A DNA stretch of 64,000 nt. Source: Haliea sp040221975 (GTDB lineage: Bacteria > Pseudomonadota > Gammaproteobacteria > Pseudomonadales > Halieaceae). The stretch is from contig JAVJWR010000036.1 in assembly GCA_040221975.1 (NCBI GenBank), positions 310,001 through 374,000 on the forward strand, read 5' to 3'. The position numbers were made by a program, and so were the translations under genes. The notes under the pieces are model-generated. The model was not told the origin of the DNA. It saw only the letters and a program-made list of their open reading frames with translations, and made no database searches. Numbering within the stretch: the first letter of the stretch is position 1; each line of letters starts with the position of its first letter. Positions 14,407 through 23,699 of the stretch are shown here, piece by piece.

Positions 14407-17385
14407 ATGCTTGCCGAGTCCCGGGCGACAAGGTGCATTGCGCAGGGTATCGTTTCGGCATGGCTGACGGTAGCCGCAGCCTGCGGCTGGGCGCAGGAAA
14501 CGCAGCGTAACGGAGCGCCCTCCCATATCTTCGATATCCGTGAAAGCACCCTTTCCTCGGCGCTGATCCAGTTCAGCCGCCAGAGCAACACCCCCATCGT
14601 ATTCTCTGACCGACTCACCCGGCACCTCCCCGCCCCGGACCTGGTTGGCAGCCTGCAGCGGGACGCGGCCCTGGCACAACTGCTCGCCGCCAGCGGCCTC
14701 AACTGGGAACTGATCGACGACCGCATTATCGCCATCTACGCAGTCAACTGCAGCGACGGCCCCTGCGACAACCCCGAGCAGACCAGCACCCGTTTTCCCG
14801 TCTACGAGCCCGGCATGGAGGAAACCTACGTCTATGGCAGCAGCCTGACCGGGTCACGGATTCGCCGCAACCCCAACCGCTTCAGCGCCCCGGTGGAAGT
14901 ATTCGCCCGCTCCGATATCGAGCGCAGCGGGGCCCAGACTCTGGGCGAGCTGCTCAAGTTCGTGCCCGCGGTCATCGGCAACTCCACCAGTACCGCAATA
15001 TCCAATGGCGGCGACGGTACCGCCACCGTCACCCTGCGCGGGCTCCCCGCCAGCAACACACTGATCCTCATCAATGGCCGCCGGGTCGCCAACGACGGAT
15101 TGTCCGGCGAGTCCGTGGATCTCAACAGCATCTCGCCCGCCGCAGTGGAGCGGGTGGAAATTCTCAAGGACAGCGCCTCGGCAATCTACGGTTCCGACGC
15201 TATCGCCGGCGTGGTCAACGTGATCATGAAGCGGGAATTCCACGGCGTGCTGGCCGAGACCTACTACGGCGAGAGCTCTCGGGGCGATCTCACTACCACC
15301 ACCCAGACCCTGCAGTACGGCACCAGCTTCCGCGACGGCGGCCTGTTCCTGAGCGCCTCCCATTACGAACAGGAACCTCTGTTCAGCCGCGACCGGGAGG
15401 TCTCCCGCAGTGCCGACACGCGCTTCCTCGGCGGCACCGACCAGCGCTCCAGCGCCACCGCGGACGCCCGCGTTGTCCTGCCCGACGGCGAGAGCCTGAT
15501 CGCCGAGAGCGGAGGCGGCTATCGGCCCACCGGCCCCGACGACCTGTTCAATTTCCAGGCCTTTACCACCGCCGTGGTACCCATGCGCCGCAGCAGTGTC
15601 TACACCAGCATCAACCGTGATCTCAATCCCCAGGTCACGGCCACCATCGAAGCAAGCTACCTGCAGACCAGCGCCCGGGCGACCCTGGCGCCGACACCGG
15701 TATTCACCGGTTTCGAACAAACCTCCCTGAGCGTGGCGGCAGACAACCCGTTCAATGACTTTGGGCAGGATATCGCCGATGTTCGCCGCAGACTGGTCGA
15801 ATTTCCCTCTCGCTCGCAACGCAATGAATCCCGTGTTGGCCGGGTCAGTGCCATTGTCGAAGGCCTGTATTCAGACTGGCACTGGGACATGGGCATCAAC
15901 TGGAGCCGCAGCGAAGCCACCGAATCCGTCACCAACCTGGTGGATGCGGAGCGCCTGCGCCGGTCGCTGGGCCCTGCCGACCAGTGCCGCGGGGCGAGCG
16001 TCGATGGCTGCGTGCCGGTGGACATCATGGGACCTGCGGGCAGCATCGGGCCGGACCAGGTGGATTATCTGCGCGTTGACGGCAAGACGACCGGTTACTC
16101 ATCCCTGTCCAGTGCCGCCATCAACCTGAGCAACGCCCTGCTGAACCTGCCTGCGGGACGGGGTGACCTGGCGCTGGGACTGGAATTCAGGCACGAGGCC
16201 ACAGCGAAGCGGCCCGATGCGCGCCTGGCCAGCTTCAGCACTATCGGCGCCACCAACTTTGAAGCCACCCGCGGCGATCGCAAGATCATCGAGCTGTATG
16301 TCGAGTCCAGGGTGCCGATCTGGAACAGTGCCAGCGGGGGCCGCAGCCTGGAGCTGGAGGCAGCCCTCCGCCAGTCCACCTACAGCGACTTCGGGGCCAG
16401 CACCAATCCCAAGCTGGGGCTGAAGCTGCAGCTCGGGCCGTCCATGACCCTGCGGGGCGGCTACGCACGCGGCTTCCGGGCTCCCAGCCTGAACGAGCTC
16501 TATGAGGGCAGCAGCGAACAGCAGGCCTTCCTCAGCGACCCCTGCACCCAGGCCGCCAATGCCGGCGTACTGCCCGGCTGCACACAGCAGGCAGACCCCA
16601 GTCGCAACCAGTTCCTGACAGTCAAGGGCGGCAATCCGGACCTGGAGGCTGAAACCTCGGATTCCCTCAGCGCGGGGCTGGTCTGGATCCCGGTGCGGAT
16701 TCCCGGACTGCGGCTGACCGCTGATTACTGGGAGATCAAACAGGATGACGTCGTATCTTCCAGCGCCCAGTTCATCGTCGACCAGAACGCCCGTAACGGC
16801 AGTTTTGCGGACAGCATCCAGCGGGACGCACTCGGCAACCTGGTGCGGGTCGAGGCCAACAACATCAACATCGGCCGGCGCCGGATACGCGGCGCCGATA
16901 TCGGATTCTCCTATCACTTCCCCGACCAACCCTGGGGTCAGCTGTCGATCAGCGGCAACGGCGCCTGGATCCGGGAGTATCTGGCCCAGCAGGATCCGGG
17001 GGCGGAAACCATTGACCTCGCGGGCACGTTCCTGGACGAGGCCTCGGAGGGCCTCGGGGGCATCCCCGAGTGGAAGGGCCAGCTCGGCCTGCGCTGGAAG
17101 CGGGAGCGCTGGGCCGCCAGCTACGACATTCACCATGTCAGTGCCATGCGGGAGACGCTGCCCGGCAGCAATCTCCAGCGCAGCATCAGCGACTGGACCG
17201 TACACGACCTGCAACTCAGCTATGTCTTCGATGTATTCGCCGGACTGCGACTGACCATGGGGGTGGACAACGCCTTCGATGAGCCGGCCCCTTTGGCAGC
17301 ATCCGCGTTTAACGATAACATCGACGCCCGCACCCACGACCTCAAGGGCCGCTTCTGGTACACCCGTATCAGCCAGCGATTCTGA
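14407..17385 (+). CDS. TonB-dependent receptor with N-terminal STN signalling domain
   Basis: A 992-residue outer-membrane transporter. I use the ATG at 14407 (AGGG upstream; a TTG at 14377 is in frame), giving a signal peptide ending ACGWAQ. An STN domain at about residues 40-112 (FDIRESTLSSALIQFSRQSNTPIVFSD ... GLNWELIDDRIIAIY) couples to FecR. The plug begins near YVYGSSLTGSRIRRN, with LRGLPASNTLILINGRRV and DSASAIYGSDAIAGVVNVIMKREF, followed by a 22-strand type barrel ending in Phe (YTRISQRF). It belongs with the sigma/FecR genes directly upstream. Nothing in the sequence identifies the substrate; siderophores are usual for this arrangement but large plugs of this type also take up other compounds. 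Confidence 0.92.
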   Translation: MLAESRATRCIAQGIVSAWLTVAAACGWAQETQRNGAPSHIFDIRESTLSSALIQFSRQSNTPIVFSDRLTRHLPAPDLVGSLQRDAALAQLLAASGLNWELIDDRIIAIYAVNCSDGPCDNPEQTSTRFPVYEPGMEETYVYGSSLTGSRIRRNPNRFSAPVEVFARSDIERSGAQTLGELLKFVPAVIGNSTSTAISNGGDGTATVTLRGLPASNTLILINGRRVANDGLSGESVDLNSISPAAVERVEILKDSASAIYGSDAIAGVVNVIMKREFHGVLAETYYGESSRGDLTTTTQTLQYGTSFRDGGLFLSASHYEQEPLFSRDREVSRSADTRFLGGTDQRSSATADARVVLPDGESLIAESGGGYRPTGPDDLFNFQAFTTAVVPMRRSSVYTSINRDLNPQVTATIEASYLQTSARATLAPTPVFTGFEQTSLSVAADNPFNDFGQDIADVRRRLVEFPSRSQRNESRVGRVSAIVEGLYSDWHWDMGINWSRSEATESVTNLVDAERLRRSLGPADQCRGASVDGCVPVDIMGPAGSIGPDQVDYLRVDGKTTGYSSLSSAAINLSNALLNLPAGRGDLALGLEFRHEATAKRPDARLASFSTIGATNFEATRGDRKIIELYVESRVPIWNSASGGRSLELEAALRQSTYSDFGASTNPKLGLKLQLGPSMTLRGGYARGFRAPSLNELYEGSSEQQAFLSDPCTQAANAGVLPGCTQQADPSRNQFLTVKGGNPDLEAETSDSLSAGLVWIPVRIPGLRLTADYWEIKQDDVVSSSAQFIVDQNARNGSFADSIQRDALGNLVRVEANNINIGRRRIRGADIGFSYHFPDQPWGQLSISGNGAWIREYLAQQDPGAETIDLAGTFLDEASEGLGGIPEWKGQLGLRWKRERWAASYDIHHVSAMRETLPGSNLQRSISDWTVHDLQLSYVFDVFAGLRLTMGVDNAFDEPAPLAASAFNDNIDARTHDLKGRFWYTRISQRF

Positions 17386-17401
17386 CCCACGGAGCCAATC
17401 C

Positions 17402-17866
17402 ATGCGCCACCCCCTCCTCACCTCGATCCTGTTCTGCGCCGCCTTCGCCACGACTCCGGCAATGGCGGCAGACGCCTTTCCCGGCGTGGAAAAACTGATG
17501 TCCGCGGAACAGTTCGAGGCTGCGGGCCTGCACAAGCTGACACCCGCGGAGCGGGAGGCCCTGGACCGCTGGCTGGTGAGCTATACCGCCGAAGAGGCGC
17601 CGGAGATGCTGCGCAGCAACCCGGAAGTGCGCGCCGCGGAGGAGTCGATCCGCATTGAAGCCAACATCAAGCCGCCCTTCGAGGGCTGGTCCGGGGACAC
17701 CCTGTTCTACCTCGACAACGGCCAGGTCTGGCGCCAGCGTCTGCGCGGCCGCTACGTCCACCGCGGGGAGGACACCGCCGTGGTGATTGAAAAGAACCTG
17801 CTGGGCTTCTACAAGATGACCGTCGTGACCTCCGGCAAGTCCATTGGCGTTACCCGCGTACGCTAG
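17402..17866 (+). CDS. Periplasmic protein of unknown function
   Basis: A 154-residue protein with a clear signal peptide (MRHPLLTSILFCAAFATTPAMA-ADAF). The mature part has a charged helical segment with EKLMSAEQFEAAGLHKLTPAEREALDRWLVSYT. A compact beta-rich C-terminus follows (GWSGDTLFYLDNGQVWRQRLRGRY ... IEKNLLGFYKMTV), which looks like a small ligand- or membrane-binding barrel. LTPAEREALDRWL resembles the segment seen in proteobacterial periplasmic proteins of unknown role. It starts 16 bases after the receptor stop, so it is co-transcribed and may assist uptake of the same ligand; that is inference from position. Confidence 0.75.
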   Translation: MRHPLLTSILFCAAFATTPAMAADAFPGVEKLMSAEQFEAAGLHKLTPAEREALDRWLVSYTAEEAPEMLRSNPEVRAAEESIRIEANIKPPFEGWSGDTLFYLDNGQVWRQRLRGRYVHRGEDTAVVIEKNLLGFYKMTVVTSGKSIGVTRVR

Positions 17867-17922
17867 AAAACTGCTTTCCAATCAATATCCTGGCGGCAGA
17901 AACTCAGGCGACTTCTGGCAAT

Positions 17923-17951
17923 TTGGCAAGTTCCTCGGCGATTGCGTAAAT
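17923..17951 (+). promoter_or_regulatory. Candidate sigma-70 promoter for the second TonB receptor gene
   Basis: TTGGCA (17923-17928), 17 bases, GTAAAT (17946-17951), with a leader of roughly 105 bases before the ATG at 18066. The -10 box has a non-consensus first base. Confidence 0.4.
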
Positions 17952-18065
17952 ATGTCACAAAACTGCAAGGAGCTTTGAGGGACACCCCAGTGAAATCGTT
18001 TAATGTGCGTCTCCAGTGGCACAAGCCACAGGAAAAGCAACTACATAGCGTACAGGGGTATTGAT

Positions 18066-20940
18066 ATGTTGAGGAAAAATCGTCTGACCATGGCAGTTTC
18101 GGCTGCTCTGGGCATGGGCGCAGCGGCAGTTCTGCCGCAAGTCGCCACCGCCCAGGATGAGCAGCTGCTGATTGAGGAAGTGGTGGTAACCGGTTCCCGG
18201 ATCCAGAGAGCCAACCTGGTCTCCGCCAGCCCGGTCACCCAGGTCGATGCGGAGGACTTCAGGTTCCAGGGCACCACCCGCGTAGAAGACCTGATGAAGA
18301 ACCTGCCCCAGGTTTACTCCAACCAGAACTCGTCGACCTCCAACGGCGCCACCGGCACCGCGACCCTGAACCTGCGCAACCTCGGCGACGAGCGCACCCT
18401 GGTGCTGGTCAACGGCCGTCGCCTGCCCGCGGGCTCACCGCTGCAGGGCGGCATCGGTGCCGACATCAACCAGATCCCCGCCTCGCTGATCCAGCGCGTT
18501 GAAGTGTTGACCGGTGGCGCCTCCGCTACCTACGGCTCGGATGCGGTGGCCGGCGTGGTCAACTTCATCATGGTGGACGATTTCGAAGGCGTCCAGTTCG
18601 ACTACCAGTTCAGCCAGTACCAGCACGACAACGATAACGGCCGCCTGCAGGACATCGTTGCTGACTCCGGATTCTCCTTCCCCGATGGCAGCAAAACCGA
18701 CGGCGACATCCAGAACTGGTCGCTGGTGATGGGTGGCAACTTCGACAACGGCCGCGGTAATGTCACCGCCTATGCCACCTACCGTGAGATCGATGCCGTC
18801 CTGCAGAGCGCGCGTGACTACAGCGCCTGCGCCCTGAACAACCCCGGTGACGGCTGCTTCGGTTCCGGCACCAGCGCGGCGGGTACCTTCATTCCCGGCG
18901 ACGGCAGCGAGGGTGTCTACCGGGTTTCCGGCAACCAGCTGGTCGAGCCCACCGAGGTGTACAACTACGGCCCGCTGAACTACTACCAGCGCCCCGATGA
19001 GCGCTACACCGCCGGTGCCTTTGGTCGCTTCCAGATCAACGAGCACGTCGAAACCTACACCGAACTGATGTTCATGGACAACCAGAGCAACGCGCAGATC
19101 GCGCCCTCCGGCGCCTTCTTCCTCAGCGTTCCCATCGCCTGTGACAACCCGCTTTTGTCTGACCAGCAGGTCGGCGCCATCTGTGGCGACTACGGCCTGG
19201 GCGCAACTGACACCCAGACCGTCGTAATCGGTCGCCGGAACGTCGAGGGCGGCCCTCGGAACCAGGATCTGCGCCACACCTCCTTCCGCGGTGTGCTCGG
19301 CTTCCGCGGCGACATCAACGACACCTGGCGTTATGACGTGTCTGGCCTGTACTCCGAAGTGAGCATGGAAAACACCTACAACAACGACCTGTCCAACGCG
19401 AAAATCCTCAAGGCATTGAATGCCGTGGTGGATGACGATGGCAACATCACCTGCCAGTCGGTGGTTGACGGTACTGACCCGAACTGTGTGCCCTGGAACA
19501 TCTGGGAAACCGGCGGTGTTACCCCTGAAGCAGCCGACTACCTGGCGCTGCCCCTGTTCGCACGCGGCACCACCACGCAGAAAGTGTTCAACGCGTTCGT
19601 TGCGGGTAGCCTGGGCGACTACGGCATCAAACTGCCTTCCGCCAACAACGGCGTGGAAGTGGTCATCGGTACCGAGTACCGCAAGGAAGAGCTGAACTTC
19701 AACCCGGATGAAGGCTTCCGGCTGGGCCTGGGTGCTGGTCAAGGTGGCGCTACCGTTGCTGTTGACGGTGCCTACGATGTCACTGAATACTTCATGGAAG
19801 CCAGCATTCCGCTGGTTGAAGGCGCTGCCTTTGCCGAGGAAGTCACCCTGGACCTCGGCTACCGCTACTCTGACTACTCCACCGACGTGACCACCGACAC
19901 CTACGGTATCCGCGGCGGCTGGGCCATCAACCAGGACGTGAAGCTGCGCGCCAGCTTCCAGCGTGCCGTGCGTGCAGCCAACCTCCGCGAGCTGTTCCGG
20001 CCCCAGGGCCTGAACCTGTTCGACATGGATGCGGACCCCTGTGGCGGTCCAACCCCGGAGCGCAGCTTTGAAGATTGTGCCCGTACCGGTGTCACCGCCG
20101 CACAGTACGGCAACATCCTCAACTCCTTCGCGGGTCAGTACAATCAACTCGAGGGCGGCAACACCGATCTGCAGCCGGAAGAATCCGATACCTACTCAGT
20201 GGGCTTTATCTGGTCGCCGGCATTTGTTGAGGGCCTGGTTCTGAGCGTCGACTACTACACCATCGAAATCGAGAAAGGCATCGACAACCTGGGTGCAGAA
20301 TTCACTCTCAACCAGTGCCTGGACGGCAACGACTCTCAGTGCGAGAAAATACGCCGCGGCCCCCCTGGGTGACCTGTGGATCGGTTCCGATGTCAACGTC
20401 AGCGGCCGGGTATCTGCCCTGCTCGACAACCTCGCCATTGAGGAAGTCAAGGGCTGGGACATCATTGCTGACTACGACGTAAGCATTGGTGACATGGGTA
20501 CCCTGGCGTTCAACAACACCATGTCCATCATCGACACCTGGGACCAGCAGGAGCTCGAAGGTGCACCGGTTGTGGACTGCAAAGGCAACTGGGGCGGCGA
20601 GTGTGGCTATCCCACGCCTGACTTCCGCAACAACCTGCGCGCCACCTGGATGACCCCCTGGGACGTCACCGTGAGCGGCTACTGGCGCCACATCAGCAAA
20701 GTCACTGATCTGAACGGCAACCTGAACCTGCCTTCGATCAACTACTTTGACATCGCTGGTTCCTGGGACGTCATGGACGGCGCCTCAATTCGTCTGGGCG
20801 TGAACAACGTGTTTGACAAAGAGCCGCCGATCGCCGGTAACGCTGCTGGACCGTCCATCAACGGTAACGGCAACACGTTCCCCGGCATGTACGATGCACT
20901 CGGTCGCTACATGTTCGTCGGGGTCAGCGTCAGCTTCTAA
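18066..20940 (+). pseudogene. TonB-dependent receptor, interrupted by a one-base frameshift at a C run
   Basis: Reading from the ATG at 18066 (AGGGG upstream) gives a signal peptide, a TonB box-like EEVVVTGSRIQR, a plug with LRNLGDERTLVLVNGRRLPAG and GGASATYGSDAVAGVVNFIM, and most of a barrel. The frame stops at 20372 right after CEKIRRGPPG. The +1 frame continues with LGDLWIGSDVNVSGRVSALLDN to a normal barrel end (YMFVGVSVSF, stop at 20940). Removing one C from the six-C run at 20360-20365 restores a single protein of about 957 residues. No STN domain is present, so it is not the sensor of the upstream FecIR pair. The rest is intact, so this may be a sequencing error, a recent mutation, phase variation or +1 slippage. 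Confidence 0.85.
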
Positions 20941-20990
20941 TCCCGGCTCAGCCAGCCCGCCATGCGGGCTGCGCCCTGGGATTCAAGCAT

Positions 20991-21019
20991 AACCCGGCAC
21001 CCGTGCCGGGTTTTTTTTT
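20991..21019 (+). terminator. Rho-independent terminator after the second receptor gene
   Basis: AACCCGGCAC (20991-21000) pairs with GTGCCGGGTT (21003-21012), followed by an unbroken run of T to 21019. A weaker hairpin without a T tract (AGCCCGC-CAT-GCGGGCT, 20954-20970) lies just before it. Confidence 0.9.
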
Positions 21020-21100
21020 ATCAACAGGACAGGCCACCACAATCGACTTTGACCTTTGCCCCAAGGCGGAGGACATTGAATACAAAGCAAGGAGTAATGT

Positions 21101-21391
21101 ATGAGACATTCAATTTTTGCAATCGGCGCAGGCGCAGTTTTTGCCCTGTTGGCGGGCTGCGCCGGTACCACGGGCTCAGATACAACCGCTGGAAATGCCG
21201 GAAACACCGCGCAACAGGTTGCCAGCGATGAAGGGGTGACCTGCAAGACCGTGATCAAGACCGGCACCCGGCTGGGGACCAAGGTCTGCAAGAAAGACGA
21301 AGTGTGGCAGCGGGAGTCGGATGACAGCCGCGACGCGATCAACGATATCCAGCGCAACAGCGCCCAGAGTGCGGGCCCGTCGGGCGGCTAG
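21101..21391 (+). CDS. Small lipoprotein with a CKTVIKTGTRLGTKVC motif
   Basis: A 96-residue predicted lipoprotein. AAGGAG precedes the ATG, the signal peptide ends in the lipobox LLAGC (Cys20), and a serine/threonine/glycine linker follows. The mature domain contains TCKTVIKTGTRLGTKVCKKDEVWQ: two cysteines framing a TGTRLG turn, then a tryptophan. Short periplasmic proteins with this Cys-(x)-TG[ST]RL-(x)-C-(x)-W pattern recur in proteobacteria, but I know of no established function. It stands alone between a terminator and a convergent methyltransferase gene. Confidence 0.75.
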   Translation: MRHSIFAIGAGAVFALLAGCAGTTGSDTTAGNAGNTAQQVASDEGVTCKTVIKTGTRLGTKVCKKDEVWQRESDDSRDAINDIQRNSAQSAGPSGG

Positions 21392-21429
21392 TACCGCGGT
21401 GCCGCAACGGGAGGGGATGAGACCATCGC

Positions 21430-22398
21430 TTACGCTCTGGTCAGTACCAATCTCCAGGCCGCCGGCAGGGCGTGTCCCGGCACCGTCAACTGGTCCCGTT
21501 GCAGCAACCTGAAGCCCCGCGCAAGCAGCTTCCCGGTAGCGGCATCCAGCCGGTCTTCGCGCCAGGCGGCATCAAGCATGGATTGCATGCGGCCGGTGTA
21601 GGCCTGCAACTCCCCCTGCATTCCCGCCAGCCACTGCAGGATGTCAGCGGGTTCGTAGGCCGACATGCGGCGGTACATGTGGGCGATGTCCTGATACAGA
21701 CGCTGCGGCAGGCCACCGGCTGCAGCGGGGCCGCGATCACGCAGTAGCTGTTCCAGCCCCCTGACCGCGGGCGTGAACGCCCGCTCCGCCTGCTTGAAGG
21801 TCTCGGGAGTACACTCTCCCCGGTTCAGGGCGAAACCGGCTGCAAATGCCGCCTGTGCCAATGGCAGTACCTCCAGTGCCTGCAGCTCGCGCAGGACATC
21901 CCGATTGAGTTCGCACTCGCGGTAGATCCCGCCCTCATGGACATGAATCAGCAGCGCCAGGACCCCACCCGGTGCAAGTAACCCAGCTGCTTCCCCAAGC
22001 GCAGCCTCACCGGCGTACTCAAGCCCGAATTGACTGACCACCAGGTCGAAACTCGCAGCGGCCAGGGGCAGGCGCGCGGCATCCGCTACCAGGCAGGTGC
22101 AGCCCGGGTGGCGACGCTCAAGCTCCAGCAGCGCGCTGAGGGAGTAGTCGCTGCAGTATACCTGCAGTCCGGGTGCCACGCTTCGGGCGTGGCCAGTGAC
22201 AGCGCCATTGCCGCAAGCAAGATCCAGTACCGCCGGCTCTGGGCGCAGCGCCAACTCGCGGCGGAAGAAATCGGTCCAGAAGCCGCTCAAGACCGGTTCC
22301 TGGGGCCCACCTTCCCTGTGGGCCGCATTCTCGTGGGTACCGCGCCAGTAGGTATCCCAGAACCCGGCAGATACCGATTGCGAATCCGGACTACTCAC
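21430..22398 (-). CDS. Class I SAM-dependent methyltransferase
   Basis: A 322-residue protein with a methyltransferase core at about residues 40-160: VLDLACGNGAVTGHA (SAM site), YCSDYSLSALLELERRH, DAARLPLAAASFDLVVSQFGLEY and a motif III region LLAPGGVLALLIHVHEGG. The C-terminal half is helical and unassigned. Its start codon overlaps the stop of the aspartyl-hydroxylase-like gene (22395-22398, ATGA), so the two are co-translated and may act on the same substrate or pathway. The substrate cannot be read from sequence. Confidence 0.82.
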   Translation of the reverse strand: MSSPDSQSVSAGFWDTYWRGTHENAAHREGGPQEPVLSGFWTDFFRRELALRPEPAVLDLACGNGAVTGHARSVAPGLQVYCSDYSLSALLELERRHPGCTCLVADAARLPLAAASFDLVVSQFGLEYAGEAALGEAAGLLAPGGVLALLIHVHEGGIYRECELNRDVLRELQALEVLPLAQAAFAAGFALNRGECTPETFKQAERAFTPAVRGLEQLLRDRGPAAAGGLPQRLYQDIAHMYRRMSAYEPADILQWLAGMQGELQAYTGRMQSMLDAAWREDRLDAATGKLLARGFRLLQRDQLTVPGHALPAAWRLVLTRA

Positions 22399-23549
22399 GA
22401 TGACTGGAATGCCTTCACCGCCTGCAGCATGGTTGACACCCAGTGCCGCTCGTCGGCGGTCAGCTCCGGGCGCCAGATATCAAACAGCAGTACTACCCGC
22501 GTCTCATTACTCCGGTTCCAGGCCTCGTGTTCAACGCTGTCATCAAATACCAGCAGTTCGCCCTCACGCCATGGCCTGCTGTCGTTGCCGACACGAAGTT
22601 CGCCGCAGTTCTGCGGCACCAGCAGCGGCAGATGACAGATCAGGCGGCTGTTGACCGCACCGTGATGGGGCTCAATACGCGCCCCCGGCGCGAGGCTGGA
22701 AAACAGCACCGACGGCATTTGCCCGGGAATAATGCACAGGGGCACCGCGGCCAGTGCCGCCAGGGTGCGGGGGCAGCGACTGGCGACCTCCTCCACCAGG
22801 GCGCCCTCGCGCCAGAGGTAGCTGGCACTCCAGTCCATACTGTCAAAGTTGCGACTGCTGTTCAGGCGGGGCCGGTTGGAGTCAGACTCAAGGTAGGGTT
22901 CAAACTGTTCAGGCTCCGACATCAGGCCCAGCAGTTCTTCACGGATCGCATCGGTATGCGCCTCCAGCCCGGCCGCCCAGGAAAACTCGCTGCGCTCGTA
23001 AAAGGCCCGCTGCGGCAGTGCGGGGAAGTAGTAGCGGGTTGGCTGCTGCAACTGCACCGGCACCTTGCCGCAGGCGATATCCAGGGATTCTGCAAACCGC
23101 GGTTGCTCGCGGCGGGTGAAGCCGGCAGCCTCCAGATTTTCCAGCAGATAGTCCTCGTAGCGCGCCGCCCAGCGATCACAAACGTCCTGCGCCCGCTCCA
23201 TGCCGCGGGCGACATCCGCCGGCACCTGGGACATGCCAGCGGCGACCCGCAGTGTCGCCTGATAGAAGCCGAGTGCAACCCGGTGCTGCCCCATGCGATC
23301 CAGATGATCCGCCTTGAACAGCAGGGCGCGGATATTGCGCGGCTCCAGCGCCAGTGCCTGGTCGACCGCCGCCAGGGCATCCTCCGGCCGTTCCAGATTC
23401 ACCCGGGCAAAGGCGAGTGCAAGCCAGGTAGTGGCTGCCGCGGGGCCGCTCGCAACCAGCCGCTGCAGGCGCTGTTCGGCCTCCGCGGCCCTGCCGGCAC
23501 GAAGCGCCGCCAAAGCCTCCTGCAAACCGGGAGTCATCGCGTTGCTCAT
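22395..23549 (-). CDS. TPR protein with aspartyl/asparaginyl beta-hydroxylase domain
   Basis: A 384-residue protein. Residues about 5-110 form TPR-like helices (AEAEQRLQRLVASGPAAATTWLALAFARVNLERPEDALAAVDQAL). The C-terminal 200 residues are an Asp/Asn hydroxylase fold (Fe(II)/2-oxoglutarate). His295/His296 and Arg302 lie in RIEPHHGAVNSRLICHL, and a distal histidine, His341, in VFDDSVEHEAWNRSNETRVVL, with DIWRP at the end. This is the layout of bacterial AspH-like proteins. It lacks the HxD triad Asp, as is normal for AspH. Target unknown; it is translationally coupled to the methyltransferase gene downstream. Confidence 0.87.
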   Translation of the reverse strand: MSNAMTPGLQEALAALRAGRAAEAEQRLQRLVASGPAAATTWLALAFARVNLERPEDALAAVDQALALEPRNIRALLFKADHLDRMGQHRVALGFYQATLRVAAGMSQVPADVARGMERAQDVCDRWAARYEDYLLENLEAAGFTRREQPRFAESLDIACGKVPVQLQQPTRYYFPALPQRAFYERSEFSWAAGLEAHTDAIREELLGLMSEPEQFEPYLESDSNRPRLNSSRNFDSMDWSASYLWREGALVEEVASRCPRTLAALAAVPLCIIPGQMPSVLFSSLAPGARIEPHHGAVNSRLICHLPLLVPQNCGELRVGNDSRPWREGELLVFDDSVEHEAWNRSNETRVVLLFDIWRPELTADERHWVSTMLQAVKAFQSS

Positions 23550-23699
23550 GAACAGCGTACCCGCGGCAGACCGCGGGGAAGGACTACAGAAACAGGAAAC
23601 AGTCGCTGATGCGGCATCTCATTATCCACCTGGAAAGACAGTCACCGGAGGCCGCCAATGATACCAGAATCAGGGTGGCATGGGCCCGCGGGAAGCCGC

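Noticed and set aside
14854..20147. Long minus-strand frames opposite the TonB receptor genes
   Set aside because: Low-complexity Gly/Ala/Val/Gln compositions typical of antisense frames in GC-rich genes, with no motifs or ribosome sites.
23560..23577. CCCGCGG-CAGA-CCGCGGG hairpin before the aspartyl hydroxylase gene
   Set aside because: Short GC hairpin without a T tract; no clear role can be supported.
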